64,000 nt of DNA. It comes from Conexibacter stalactiti (GTDB lineage Bacteria; Actinomycetota; Thermoleophilia; Solirubrobacterales; Solirubrobacteraceae). Within the stretch, counting starts at the first letter, position 1; every line of letters starts with the position of its first letter. Shown here piece after piece: positions 15,038 through 27,335 of this stretch. Position numbers and translations under genes: made by a program. Below the pieces are notes generated by a model. That model was not told the origin of the DNA, searched no databases, and saw only the letters and a program-made list of their open reading frames with translations. The DNA is taken from the NCBI RefSeq assembly GCF_035967765.1, contig NZ_JAYWIT010000003.1, one strand, 5' to 3'.

Positions 15038-16744
15038 ATGAACCGCTCCGTCGCCGATGAGCTGCGCGAGACGCCCGATCCGCACGGCGCCTACCCGCGC
15101 CTGGGCGCAGAGCAGATTGAGCTGTTCGCAGGCGTCCCCGGCGCGGCGCGCCGTCGCACCGACGCGGGTGAGGTGCTCTATCGCGAGGGTGACCGCGACG
15201 TCGACTTCTTCGTCGTGCTCGACGGGGCGATCGCCGCGGTCGAGGGCCTCGGATCGCCGGGCGAGCGGACGGTGGGCGTCCATGGTGCCGGCCGCTTCCT
15301 CGGCGAGCTGAGCGTCGTGACCGGCGAGACAGCGTTTCTGTCCGCGGTCGTTCGCGTCCCCGCCGAGGTGCTGCGAGTCCCGGTCGAGCAGGTGCGCGAG
15401 CTCGTCACGCAGGACGTCGCGATCGGCGATCTGATCTTGCGCGCCTTCCTGCTGCGTCGCTCGCTGCTCGTCGGCCTCGGCGCCGGCTTGCGCATCGTCG
15501 GCTCGCGCTACTCGCCCGACACGCGTCGCCTGCGCCAGTTCGCGGCCCGCAACCGGTTGCCGCACAGCTGGATCGACCTCGAGCGGGACGCGGCGGCGGA
15601 GAGACTGCTGCGCGAGATGGGGATCGGCCCGGAGGAGACGCCGGTCGTGATCTGGCACGGCGAACGCGTGCTGCGCAATCCCAGCAACGAGGAGCTGGCG
15701 GAGGCGATCGGGCTGCGCGCGCCGGTCGTCCCAGGCGAGCTGTGCGACCTGGCCGTCGTCGGCGCGGGGCCGGCCGGACTGGCCGCCGCGGTGTACGGCG
15801 CCTCCGAGGGGCTCGACACGATCACGCTCGACTGCGTCGCCACCGGCGGGCAGGCGTCGACCTCTTCGCGGATCGAGAACTATCTCGGCTTCCCCGCCGG
15901 CGTGACCGGCGCCGAGCTGGCCGAGCGCGCGACGCTGCAGGCGCGCAAGTTCGGGGCGCGCATCACCGTGCCGGCACGCGCGGTCGCGCTGGAGGAGCGC
16001 GACGGTCACCACGTGCTCACGCTCGCGGACGGCGAGGAGCTGCACGCCCGCGCTGTCGTCGTCGCCAGCGGCGTCCACTACCGCAAGCTGCCGCTGGAGC
16101 GGCTGGAGGAGTTCGAGGGGACGAGCGTCCACTACGCCGCGACCGAGGTCGAGGCGCAGCTGTGCGGCGGCGACCCCGTCGCGGTCGTCGGCGGCGGCAA
16201 CTCCGCCGGACAGGCGGCGCTGTTCCTCTCCCGCCGCGCCGAGCGCGTTCACCTGCTGGTGCGCGAGCCGTCGCTGGGACAGGGGATGTCGCGCTACCTC
16301 GTCGACCGGCTGCAGCGCACCGGCAACGTCGAGCTGCGCACCAACACCGAAGTCAGAGGGCTGTTCGGCGACGCGTGGCTGGAGGAGCTGGAGCTCGTGG
16401 ACGACCGCACCGGCGCGCACGATCGGATCCCGGCGCGGGCGTTGTTCGTCTTCATCGGCGCCGAGCCGCGCACGCAGTGGCTCGGCCGTACGCTCGCGCT
16501 CGACGAGAAGGGTTTCGTGGTGACGGGCGCGGCGACCGGGGCGGACCTGACGTTGGAGACCAGCCTGCCCGGGGTCTTCGCGGTCGGCGACGTGCGCAGC
16601 GGTGCGATCCGCCGCGTCGCGACCGCCGTCGGCGAGGGCTCGATGGCGGTCTGGCTCGTCCACGAGCACCTCGCCCGCGACGAGGTCGTCGACCGGCTCG
16701 TGCAGGCGCCCGAGCGGCCGGCGCCTGTCGGCGTGACGTCATAG
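15038..16744 (+). CDS. Fusion: cNMP-binding domain + thioredoxin-like domain + thioredoxin-reductase-like flavoprotein
   Basis: A 568-aa three-domain protein. Residues about 18-135 form a CRP-type cyclic-nucleotide-binding barrel (GEVLYREGDRD, GRFLGELSVVTGE). About 150-215 is a thioredoxin/glutaredoxin-like segment without a CxxC. About 230-550 is a pyridine-nucleotide disulfide reductase with the FAD motif VVGAGPAGLAAAV, GGQASTSSRIENYLGFP, the NAD(P)H motif VVGGGNSAGQAA and the C-terminal FAVGDVRSG. Where thioredoxin reductases carry CATC, it has A-A-T-E (367-370), so it cannot use the usual redox cysteines there. Similar fusions are known in bacteria. The electron acceptor is unknown. The start at 15038 has AGGAAG 8 bp upstream; a GTG one codon earlier is possible. 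Confidence 0.88.
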   Translation: MNRSVADELRETPDPHGAYPRLGAEQIELFAGVPGAARRRTDAGEVLYREGDRDVDFFVVLDGAIAAVEGLGSPGERTVGVHGAGRFLGELSVVTGETAFLSAVVRVPAEVLRVPVEQVRELVTQDVAIGDLILRAFLLRRSLLVGLGAGLRIVGSRYSPDTRRLRQFAARNRLPHSWIDLERDAAAERLLREMGIGPEETPVVIWHGERVLRNPSNEELAEAIGLRAPVVPGELCDLAVVGAGPAGLAAAVYGASEGLDTITLDCVATGGQASTSSRIENYLGFPAGVTGAELAERATLQARKFGARITVPARAVALEERDGHHVLTLADGEELHARAVVVASGVHYRKLPLERLEEFEGTSVHYAATEVEAQLCGGDPVAVVGGGNSAGQAALFLSRRAERVHLLVREPSLGQGMSRYLVDRLQRTGNVELRTNTEVRGLFGDAWLEELELVDDRTGAHDRIPARALFVFIGAEPRTQWLGRTLALDEKGFVVTGAATGADLTLETSLPGVFAVGDVRSGAIRRVATAVGEGSMAVWLVHEHLARDEVVDRLVQAPERPAPVGVTS

Positions 16745-16791
16745 GCGTCGAGGCCCGCCGTGCCACGACGCCGCGCCTTTGTCGCCGGCGA

Positions 16792-17244
16792 TCAACCCGA
16801 TCCGGTCGCAGCCGCCGAGGCTGCCAGCTGCCCGTCGACCCAGGCGCGCAGCTGCGCGTCGGGACGGGCGCCGACCAGCCGCGCGACCTCGTCGCCGTCG
16901 CGGAACAGCACCAGCAGCGGGATGCTGCGGATCTGGAAGCGGGCCGCGATCTGCGGCGCCGCCTCCGTGTCGAGCTTGACGACCTTCAGGCGGCCGGCGT
17001 AGTCGTGGCCGATTCTCTCCACCAACGGGGAGACCATCCGGCACGGCCCGCACCAGTCGGCCCAGAAGTCGACGAGCACCGGCACCGACGCGGCGATCGC
17101 ACCGTCGAAGGTCGCGTCGTCGGCGTCGACGATCCACGGCAGCGGGTGGTGGCAGACGGCGCATCGCGGGACGCCCTCGGCGACCACCGGCAGGCGGTTG
17201 CGTCTGCCGCAGTTGTCGCACGCGACGATCGGCTGTGTCGACAT
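16792..17244 (-). CDS. trxC: Thioredoxin with N-terminal zinc finger (thioredoxin-2 type)
   Basis: A 150-aa cytoplasmic thioredoxin. The N-terminus carries two CxxC pairs (CDNCGRRNR and CAVCHHPL) forming a zinc-binding knuckle as in E. coli TrxC. The thioredoxin domain has DFWADWCGPCRM and the cis-proline loop IRSIPLLVLFRDG. It reduces protein disulfides and in this family is linked with oxidative stress. The gene lies 56 bp downstream of the sigma-factor gene on the same strand and is convergent with the flavin-reductase fusion, so redox and stress functions cluster here. An N-terminal extension is possible but lacks homology; the ATG before STQPIVACDNC is preferred. Confidence 0.92.
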   Translation of the reverse strand: MSTQPIVACDNCGRRNRLPVVAEGVPRCAVCHHPLPWIVDADDATFDGAIAASVPVLVDFWADWCGPCRMVSPLVERIGHDYAGRLKVVKLDTEAAPQIAARFQIRSIPLLVLFRDGDEVARLVGARPDAQLRAWVDGQLAASAAATGSG

Positions 17245-17300
17245 GGCTGATCCCTTCGAATGGTCGGTGATCTGACTCGTAGGTCGTCGCTCGCGGGTCG

Positions 17301-18107
17301 TCAAGCCGTCGCGGCCGCGCGCAGCTCGTCGAGCGCCACGTGCTCCAGCTGCCTGACGCGCTCAGCGCTGAGACCGACCATGCGGGCGATCTCGCGCAGC
17401 GTCCGCTCCTGCCCGTCGAGGCCGAAGCGGGCGCGCAGGATCACGCGCTCTCGCTGGCGCAGTCTCCCCATCAGCTTCAGAAGCCGGTCGCATTCGACGC
17501 GGTCCAGCACGCGGTCGAACGCCTCCGCTGCGGCTGGATCCTCGAGCGCGTGGCCGCTCGGGCGTGCCGGGCCGTCCTCGTCGCCCCACGCCGGTTCGCC
17601 CTCCAGCGCCTCCGGGACCAGCTCGACGGCGATCAGCGCCTCGATCCGCTCGCGCGTCAGCCCGGTCGCGGCAGCGAGACGGACGCTGCTCGGACCTGCG
17701 TCGTGGAGCCGCATGAAGTCGCGGCGGGCGGCGCGCATCCGCGCCAGCTCCCGCAGGCCGCGGTCGGACATCACGACCGGTCGCGCCAGTTCGGCGACGA
17801 CCTGCTGCATCGCCTGGCGCACCCACCATGAGGAGTACACCCAGAAGGGCGTGCGGCGCGAGGGGTCGAACCGCCCCAGCGCGGTCAGCAAGCCGACGAC
17901 GCCCGCCTGCATCAGCTCCGCGCGGTGGACGGACGTCACACCGCGGTAGAGCCGCGCGACGCTGCCGATCAGCGGCATGAAGACGTCGACCAGCTCGTCG
18001 CGCGCGCCGGTCTCTCCGCCCTGCGCGGCGAGCACCAGCGCGCGTTCGCCGTGCCGACGGCGCAGGACGCGGCGACGGCGTTCGTCGCAGCCGACAGGTG
18101 GAGCCAT
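17301..18107 (-). CDS. RNA polymerase sigma-70 family factor (group 2/3 type)
   Basis: A 268-aa sigma factor that directs RNA polymerase to a promoter subset. Region 2 is clear: ELMQAGVVGLLTALGRFD then FWVYSSWWVRQAMQQ (core binding and -10 recognition). Region 3 is short (about 120-185). Region 4 carries a helix-turn-helix, QERTLREIARMVGLSAERVRQLE. There is no large region 1.1 and no adjacent anti-sigma gene. The start at 18107 has AAGGAG 7 bp upstream. It is divergent from dnaK, and the thioredoxin gene follows it, so a stress-response sigma factor is a reasonable inference. Direct control of dnaK is not shown. Confidence 0.9.
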   Translation of the reverse strand: MAPPVGCDERRRRVLRRRHGERALVLAAQGGETGARDELVDVFMPLIGSVARLYRGVTSVHRAELMQAGVVGLLTALGRFDPSRRTPFWVYSSWWVRQAMQQVVAELARPVVMSDRGLRELARMRAARRDFMRLHDAGPSSVRLAAATGLTRERIEALIAVELVPEALEGEPAWGDEDGPARPSGHALEDPAAAEAFDRVLDRVECDRLLKLMGRLRQRERVILRARFGLDGQERTLREIARMVGLSAERVRQLEHVALDELRAAATA

Positions 18108-18255
18108 GCGGTGCTCCTTCGCGGGCAGGGAAGGGCAGTGAGTGCGGCGACCGTCGAGGCGACGGGACGCCCTTCTCCTCGCCATCCGACGTACAACGGT
18201 GGTGCCCACCGCGCTGCGTCCTAAACAGCTCGCAGATGAGGATGTCTCCATAACG

Positions 18256-18284
18256 TTGACGGCCGCATCGTCGCGGCCTACGGG
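18256..18284 (+). promoter_or_regulatory. Candidate dnaK promoter with overlapping inverted repeat
   Basis: TTGACG (18256-18261), 17 bp, then TACGGG (18279-18284). Within the spacer, GGCCGC and GCGGCC (18261-18266 and 18273-18278) form a perfect 6-bp inverted repeat separated by ATCGTC, positioned to act as an operator. No CIRCE and no HAIR sequence is present upstream of dnaK. Confidence 0.45.
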
Positions 18285-18315
18285 GACGAGCGACGACCTC
18301 TATGAGGAGCCCAGC

Positions 18316-20182
<1,867 letters not shown>

Positions 20183-20205
<23 letters not shown>

Positions 20206-20752
20206 GCAGCAGGGGCAGGGCGCGTCGCCACGAGGCGACGACCCCGCCCCGCAGCCGCCAGAGCCGACACCGCCCGGCGACGAGGCGGTGGAGCGGCTGC
20301 GCGGCGAGGTCGCGCAGCTCGACGACCGCTGGCGACGGGCGCTCGCCGACCTCGACAACTACCGCAAGCGCAGCGCCGCCGAGGTCGAGCGGCGAAGCGG
20401 CGAGGCGCGCGAGCGGCTGCTGACCGACTGGCTCGAGGTCGTCGACAGCGTCGAGCGGGCACTGCGGATGAGACCGGGCGACAGCACCGAGGACGAAGGC
20501 CTGCGGCCGGTCCTGCAGCAGATCGAGACGCTGCTGCAGCGGCATGGCCTCAGACGGGTCGGCGCCGTGGGCGAGCCGTTCGACCCCGAGCGCCACGATG
20601 CGATCGGCGTGCGCGAGACCGACGAGCTGCCCGACCGCGCCATCGCCGAAGTGGCGCGATCGGGGTGGGCGCTCGGCGACCGCGTGCTGCGTCCCGCGCA
20701 GGTGCTCGTCGCGCGCCACCCAGCCGGCGTCGGGCAGTCCGGAGCGGAGTAG
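20183..20752 (+). CDS. grpE: Nucleotide exchange factor GrpE
   Basis: A 189-aa co-chaperone releasing ADP from DnaK. The N-terminus is disordered and Pro/Gln-rich. A long coiled coil (about 35-75) includes RWRRALADLDNYRKR, followed by the DnaK-contacting beta domain VGEPFDPERHDAIGV and a C-terminal VLRPAQVLVA. It overlaps the dnaK end and abuts dnaJ with no gap, so the three are co-translated. The ATG is inside the dnaK coding end; no alternative start keeps the coiled coil. Confidence 0.95.
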
Positions 20753-21772
20753 ATGTCGGTCGGCTTCCGTGACTACTACGACACGCTCGGCGTCTCCCGC
20801 GACGCGTCTGAGGAGGAGATCCGCCGCGCCTACCGCAGACTGGCGCGCGAGAACCACCCGGACGTCAGCAGAGAGCCGGATGCCGGGCAGCGGTTCGCCG
20901 AGATCAGCGAGGCGTACGAGGTGTTGCGCGATCCCGACAAGCGGAGACGGTACGACCGCCTCGGCGCGAATTGGAGAGCGGGGCAGGACGTCTCCGACGC
21001 CGAGGGGTTCGGCGGCTTCGGCGGCGGCTACCGGGGCGGCGGAGCGGGCGGGCCGAGCGGCGGCTGGGAGGACGTGCGGGTCGACTTCGGCGACGGCGCG
21101 GGCGGCGGCTTCGGCGGCGGCCCGGGGATGAGCGACTTCTTCGACCAGCTGTTCGGACGAGGGACGGCGCACGGCGGCACGGGCACGGGCGCGGGCGGCC
21201 GCGGCGCCGGTGGCCGCAGCCGCTTCGAGAGCTTCACGAGCCGCGGCGACGACGTCGAGGCAGTGCTGGAGCTGCCGTTGGAGGAGGCGGCGACCGGCGG
21301 CAGACGGTCGATCTCGCTCGCCGACGGCCGCGACTACGAGGTCGAGATCCCGCCCGGTGTCCGCGACGGGCAGCGGATCCGGCTCGCCGGCGAGGGCGCG
21401 GAGGGGATCGGCGGCGGACCGCGCGGCGATCTCTTCCTGCGCGTCCGCATCCGCCCCCACAGACGGTTTCGCCTCGATGGCCGCGACGTCTACCTCGACC
21501 TGCCGGTGGCACCCTGGGAGGCGGCGCTTGGCGCGAGCGTGCGCGTCCCGACGCTGCGCGGCAGCGCGCGGCTGGGAATTCCCGCCGGCAGCTCCAGCGG
21601 TCGGCGCCTGCGGCTGAGAGGAGAGGGGCTGCCCGACCCGGGCGGTCGTCCCGGCGACCTCTACGCCGTCGTGCAGATCCACGTTCCGAGACGCCTCACG
21701 CGTGAGCAGAGAGAGCTGTTCGAGCGGCTCGCGCAGGCGTCATCCGACTTCGACCCGCGTGCGGGCCTGTAG
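20753..21772 (+). CDS. dnaJ: DnaJ/CbpA-type Hsp40 co-chaperone without zinc finger
   Basis: A 339-aa Hsp40 that stimulates DnaK ATPase. The J domain covers 6-72 with HPD at 35-37. A glycine-rich linker (about 82-155) includes repeated GGG and GFGG. Two C-terminal substrate-binding beta domains follow (VEAVLELPLEEAATGG, RLRGEGLPDPGGRPGDLYAVV). The protein has no cysteine at all, so the type I zinc-finger domain is missing, as in CbpA/type II DnaJ. It directly follows grpE and directly precedes a CbpM-like gene, the usual partner of CbpA. Confidence 0.95.
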   Translation: MSVGFRDYYDTLGVSRDASEEEIRRAYRRLARENHPDVSREPDAGQRFAEISEAYEVLRDPDKRRRYDRLGANWRAGQDVSDAEGFGGFGGGYRGGGAGGPSGGWEDVRVDFGDGAGGGFGGGPGMSDFFDQLFGRGTAHGGTGTGAGGRGAGGRSRFESFTSRGDDVEAVLELPLEEAATGGRRSISLADGRDYEVEIPPGVRDGQRIRLAGEGAEGIGGGPRGDLFLRVRIRPHRRFRLDGRDVYLDLPVAPWEAALGASVRVPTLRGSARLGIPAGSSSGRRLRLRGEGLPDPGGRPGDLYAVVQIHVPRRLTREQRELFERLAQASSDFDPRAGL

Positions 21773-22108
21773 ATGTCGGCGCCGACCCGCACGCGGATCG
21801 CCGCGCTCGTCGTCTCGCCCTCTGTCGAGCAGCTGCCGCTCGAGGCGGTCGCGCGTCGCGCGGGGCTCCATCCAGAGCTGGTGAGACGGCTCGTCGCGCT
21901 GGGCGCGCTCGAGCCGATCGCCGGGACGCGCACTGCGCCGCGGTTCTCCGCTGAGGCGGCGTCGCGCCTGACCCTGCTGCTGCGCCTGCGGCGGGACCTC
22001 GGCCTCAACTGGGCCGGCGCGCTGCTGGCGCTCGATCTGCTCGACCGCATCGACACGCTGCAGGCGCGCCTGGCTCGCTACGAACATCCGACCGAACGCG
22101 GGAGATGA
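21773..22108 (+). CDS. MerR-type HTH chaperone modulator (CbpM-like; HspR position)
   Basis: A 111-aa small protein starting directly after the dnaJ stop. An N-terminal MerR-type helix-turn-helix, LPLEAVARRAGLHPELVRRL, is followed by a helical region RLTLLLRLRRDLGLNWAGAL. It fits CbpM, which binds and inhibits the J domain of CbpA. In many actinobacteria this operon slot holds HspR, a MerR repressor of dnaK. The absence of HAIR sites upstream and the CbpM-like HTH (HPELVRRLV) favour CbpM, but a DNA-binding role is not excluded. Confidence 0.8.
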   Translation: MSAPTRTRIAALVVSPSVEQLPLEAVARRAGLHPELVRRLVALGALEPIAGTRTAPRFSAEAASRLTLLLRLRRDLGLNWAGALLALDLLDRIDTLQARLARYEHPTERGR

Positions 22109-22111
22109 CGC

Positions 22112-24786
<2,675 letters not shown>

Positions 24787-24790
<4 letters not shown>

Positions 24791-24831
24791 CCGGACCCAC
24801 GACCGAACTGGCCGACCGTACGGGGAGATGA
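24787..24831 (+). CDS. 14-codon mini-ORF linking clpB to the membrane-protein gene
   Basis: The ATG overlaps the clpB stop (ATGA), and its own TGA overlaps the ATG of the next gene (again ATGA). It encodes a 14-residue peptide rich in Thr and Arg. It could be a translational coupling device or simply a chance frame. The overlap at both ends is what makes it notable. Confidence 0.4.
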
Positions 24832-25976
24832 ACGCCGGCGACGCCGGCACCGCAGAGGTCGCCGACGCCGACTCCGTCACGCTCGGCCTGCTCGTCGCCC
24901 CGGGATTGCCGGAGGAGCTGGGACGTGAGCTGGCCGACGAGCTCGCGCCGCTGCTGGCCGAGCGCGTCACCGACGCCGTCGACTGGTCGGTGCCGGTGCT
25001 GGCCGACCCGGTCGCAGGTGACCCGCACGGCGGGGCGACGGCGATGGTCGATGCGGCGCGACGGCGAATGCTGGCGGAAGGCTGGGACCTCGCGGTCGTG
25101 CTGACTGACCTGCCGCTGCGTTCCGGCCCCCGGCCCGTCGTCGCGGACGCCAGCGCGACCCACGGCGTCGCGCTGCTGTCACTGCCGGCGCTCGGCGCCG
25201 TCGGTCTGCGCAGACGATCGATCGACGCGCTGCTGCGGCTGGTCGACGGGCTCGCAGGCGAGAGCCTCGACCTGCGCAGCGCGAGCGGGGCTGCGGGAGC
25301 TGCCGCCCGGGCGGCGCGCCGCGACCGCATCGACCGCCGTCTCAAAGAGCTGGCGGCCCCGGTGCGGCCAGAGCGCGCCGACGACGACGACCTCGACGTC
25401 CGCTACGTGGCGGCGGTCGTGCGCGGCAACCTGCGGCTGCTGACGGGAATGGTGCGCGCCAACCGTCCCTGGCGGCTGATCGCCCGCCTCTCACGCGCGC
25501 TGACAGCCGCGATCGCGACCGCCGTCTTCGCCGTCGTCACCTCCGACATCTGGCGCCTGGCCGACACGCTGGGCTGGGTCCGCCTGTCGCTGCTGAGCGT
25601 CCTCTCGATCAGCGGCATCGTCGTCTTCCTGATCGTCGCCCACGGGCTGTGGGAGCGACCGCAGCGCCGCGGACTGCGTGAGCAGGCGATCCTCTTCAAC
25701 GTCGCCACGACCTCGACCCTGGCGCTCGGCGTGGTGACGCTCCACGTCGCGCTGCTGCTGCTGACGATCGCCGGCGCCGCGCTCCTCGTCGATCCTGACG
25801 CGATGACGCAGCAGCTCGGCCACGACGTCGGGCTCGCCGGCTACGTCCGCCTCGCATGGCTGGCCGGCTCCCTCGCGACGATCGCCGGCGCGCTCGGCGC
25901 GGGGTTGGAGAGCGACGCGGCCGTGCGCGAGGCCGCGTACGGGTACCGGTCGACGTGCTCGTCGCTGAGTTCCTAG
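24828..25976 (+). CDS. Polytopic membrane protein, unknown (paralogue of convergent gene)
   Basis: A 382-aa protein, function not recognised. A soluble N-terminal half (1-230) has an alpha/beta look with the segment VLTDLPLRSGPRPVVADAS followed by GVALLSLPALG. The C-terminal half carries four to five hydrophobic helices (TAAIATAVFAVVTSDIW; LLSVLSISGIVVFLIVAHG; the VTLHVALLLLTIAGAALLV region; a final AGSLATIAGALGAGL). The convergent neighbour has the same layout and shares the TDLP, VLAD/VVAD and LSxPALG segments. The start follows GGGGAG closely. Stop codons of the pair overlap. Membership in the chaperone operon suggests an envelope-stress link, which is only inference. Confidence 0.75.
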   Translation: MNAGDAGTAEVADADSVTLGLLVAPGLPEELGRELADELAPLLAERVTDAVDWSVPVLADPVAGDPHGGATAMVDAARRRMLAEGWDLAVVLTDLPLRSGPRPVVADASATHGVALLSLPALGAVGLRRRSIDALLRLVDGLAGESLDLRSASGAAGAAARAARRDRIDRRLKELAAPVRPERADDDDLDVRYVAAVVRGNLRLLTGMVRANRPWRLIARLSRALTAAIATAVFAVVTSDIWRLADTLGWVRLSLLSVLSISGIVVFLIVAHGLWERPQRRGLREQAILFNVATTSTLALGVVTLHVALLLLTIAGAALLVDPDAMTQQLGHDVGLAGYVRLAWLAGSLATIAGALGAGLESDAAVREAAYGYRSTCSSLSS

Positions 25977-26959
25977 CCAGGCTTCGCGTGCGCCTTCTCC
26001 CGGCGATGGCGCTCGCGGACGCCGAAGGCGACGCGGCGTACCGCGTCCTGGGACTCGAAGCCCGAGCCCAGGGCGCCGCCGACGAGGCCGATCGAGGTGG
26101 CGAAGACGGCGAGCTCGACGTAGTCGCTCGCACTCACCCCGTGCCCCAGGGTCGAGGCGAACACGCTGTTCTCGATCACCAGGGCGGCTGAGGCCAGGGC
26201 CACCGCGAGCAGCAGTGCGTACAACGCGATCACGCCGGCCGCCAGCGTGAGCACGGTCGCCGCGTTGAACAGCGCAGCGCGCTTGCGACCTGCCGGCAGG
26301 ATGCCCTCCTCCTCGTCGTCGGCCGCCTCCCAGAGGTCGTAGTGCACGATCAGCCAGCCCACCATGATCGCGACCGACAGCAGCAGAACGGCCGCCATGC
26401 GGAGCGGCGCGAGACGGTCGGACAGCAGCCAGACGTTGGAGTTCATCAGCGCGATCGCGGTCGCGGCGAGCGCGGCGGCGCCCGCGCTGGTGAGATTGCG
26501 TATGAGCCGCACCGGGTGGTTGGCGGCCACCATCCCGAGCATCAGGCGGACATGACCACCACGGCTTATCCGGATCACGCGGCGATCACCGCCGCCTTCG
26601 AGCGCTTCCGCCACCTTCACGACGGCGCGCCGCAGCCGCCGCCGCAGCGGCAGCGGGCCGAGCGCGGGCACCGACAGCACCGCGACGCGCTCTCTCGGAG
26701 AGACGTCCGCGAGCACGATCTCACCGTCAACGACCATCGGCAGGTCGGTGAGCCCGATCACGGCGTCCCAGCCGTGCTCGTCGGCGAGCTCCTCGGCCCG
26801 CTGGGACAGCTCGCGCAGTTCCTGCCCGGCCGTGAACGTCTGCTCGTCCACGCGGACGTGCCAGTCGCCGCGCAGCCGGGCGGCGATGTCCGTAACGGTG
26901 CGCTCGACCGTCTCCGCGACAACGACCGGATCGGCAACCAGTCCGAGCGTCTTCGGCAT
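25973..26959 (-). CDS. Polytopic membrane protein, unknown (convergent paralogue)
   Basis: A 328-aa protein with the same architecture as the facing gene. The soluble N-terminal domain contains IGLTDLPMVVDGEIVLADVS and VAVLSVPALGPLPLRRRL. Membrane helices follow: LTSAGAAALAATAIALM, AAVLLLSVAIMVGWLIVHY, ALFNAATVLTLAAGVIALYA, LLAVALASAALVI and a last one with SIGLVGGALGSGF. Both paralogues end just after a GxGxESxxAVR motif. The start at 26959 is chosen because homology begins at MPKTLGLVADP; it lies 4 bp after the stop of a 28-codon mini-ORF with a strong ribosome-binding site, so initiation may be coupled. Confidence 0.75.
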   Translation of the reverse strand: MPKTLGLVADPVVVAETVERTVTDIAARLRGDWHVRVDEQTFTAGQELRELSQRAEELADEHGWDAVIGLTDLPMVVDGEIVLADVSPRERVAVLSVPALGPLPLRRRLRRAVVKVAEALEGGGDRRVIRISRGGHVRLMLGMVAANHPVRLIRNLTSAGAAALAATAIALMNSNVWLLSDRLAPLRMAAVLLLSVAIMVGWLIVHYDLWEAADDEEEGILPAGRKRAALFNAATVLTLAAGVIALYALLLAVALASAALVIENSVFASTLGHGVSASDYVELAVFATSIGLVGGALGSGFESQDAVRRVAFGVRERHRREKAHAKPG

Positions 26960-26963
26960 GCGG

Positions 26964-27050
26964 CTACGTCGCGGCCGCCGCGGGGCGCACGCCGGGCATG
27001 CCGTCGTAGATCTCGCGGCGGTCATGTGGAGCGACAGGAGCGCGCGGCAT
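26964..27050 (-). CDS. 28-codon upstream mini-ORF with strong ribosome-binding site
   Basis: ATG at 27050 follows GAGGAGA at a normal spacing. The 28-aa product (including PHDRREIYDGMPGV) ends 4 bp before the ATG of the membrane-protein gene, which itself has no good Shine-Dalgarno. It may be a leader peptide enabling coupled translation. No homologue is recognised. Confidence 0.45.
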   Translation of the reverse strand: MPRAPVAPHDRREIYDGMPGVRPAAAAT

Positions 27051-27298
27051 GGAATCTCCTCGGTCGGATGCGCGACGTGCCGGACAGATACCCACCCGGC
27101 GACGACCTCACGACCTGACGTTCGGCACGCTAGTACGCGGTTGTCGGTCCCCCAACCAACTAGGGACCGGAACGACGCTCTCGACCAATTCGTGCTCCGG
27201 CATCGCTTCGGACGAAATCGGGGGACGCGGCTGAGCCGGCGGTCGCTTCGGAAGGCGGCGAAGGGGCGGCCGGCGGAGGGCCGCGATCGTAGATATAT
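27051..27298. other. Intergenic region between divergent genes, no gene seen
   Basis: This stretch separates the mini-ORF/membrane-protein transcript from the surface-protein gene. Six-frame reading shows no plausible gene with a ribosome-binding site. It becomes AT-rich only at the right end (TAGATATATT), where a -10-like TATATT (27294-27299) abuts the palindrome described next. Confidence 0.6.
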
Positions 27299-27313
27299 TG
27301 AGACTAGGTCTCA
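27299..27313 (+). promoter_or_regulatory. 15-bp palindrome resembling a Zur/Fur-family box
   Basis: TGAGACTAGGTCTCA is a 6-3-6 perfect inverted repeat (7-1-7 with one mismatch), inside the only strongly AT-rich spot of this area and 22 bp before the surface-protein start. It keeps the TGA...TCA ends and the 15-bp size of actinobacterial Zur boxes (consensus TGAAAATGATTTTCA). The inner bases differ, so binding is uncertain. Confidence 0.5.
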
Positions 27314-27335
27314 TTATTTTTTACGAGAGGACTTC

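Noticed and set aside
16744..16772. Possible terminator between the reductase fusion and trxC
   Set aside because: Only a 7-bp stem with a 15-nt loop; too weak to call.
18108..18315. HAIR (HspR) or CIRCE (HrcA) sites upstream of dnaK
   Set aside because: Neither CTTGAGT-N7-ACTCAAG nor TTAGCACTC-N9-GAGTGCTAA, nor a close variant, is present.
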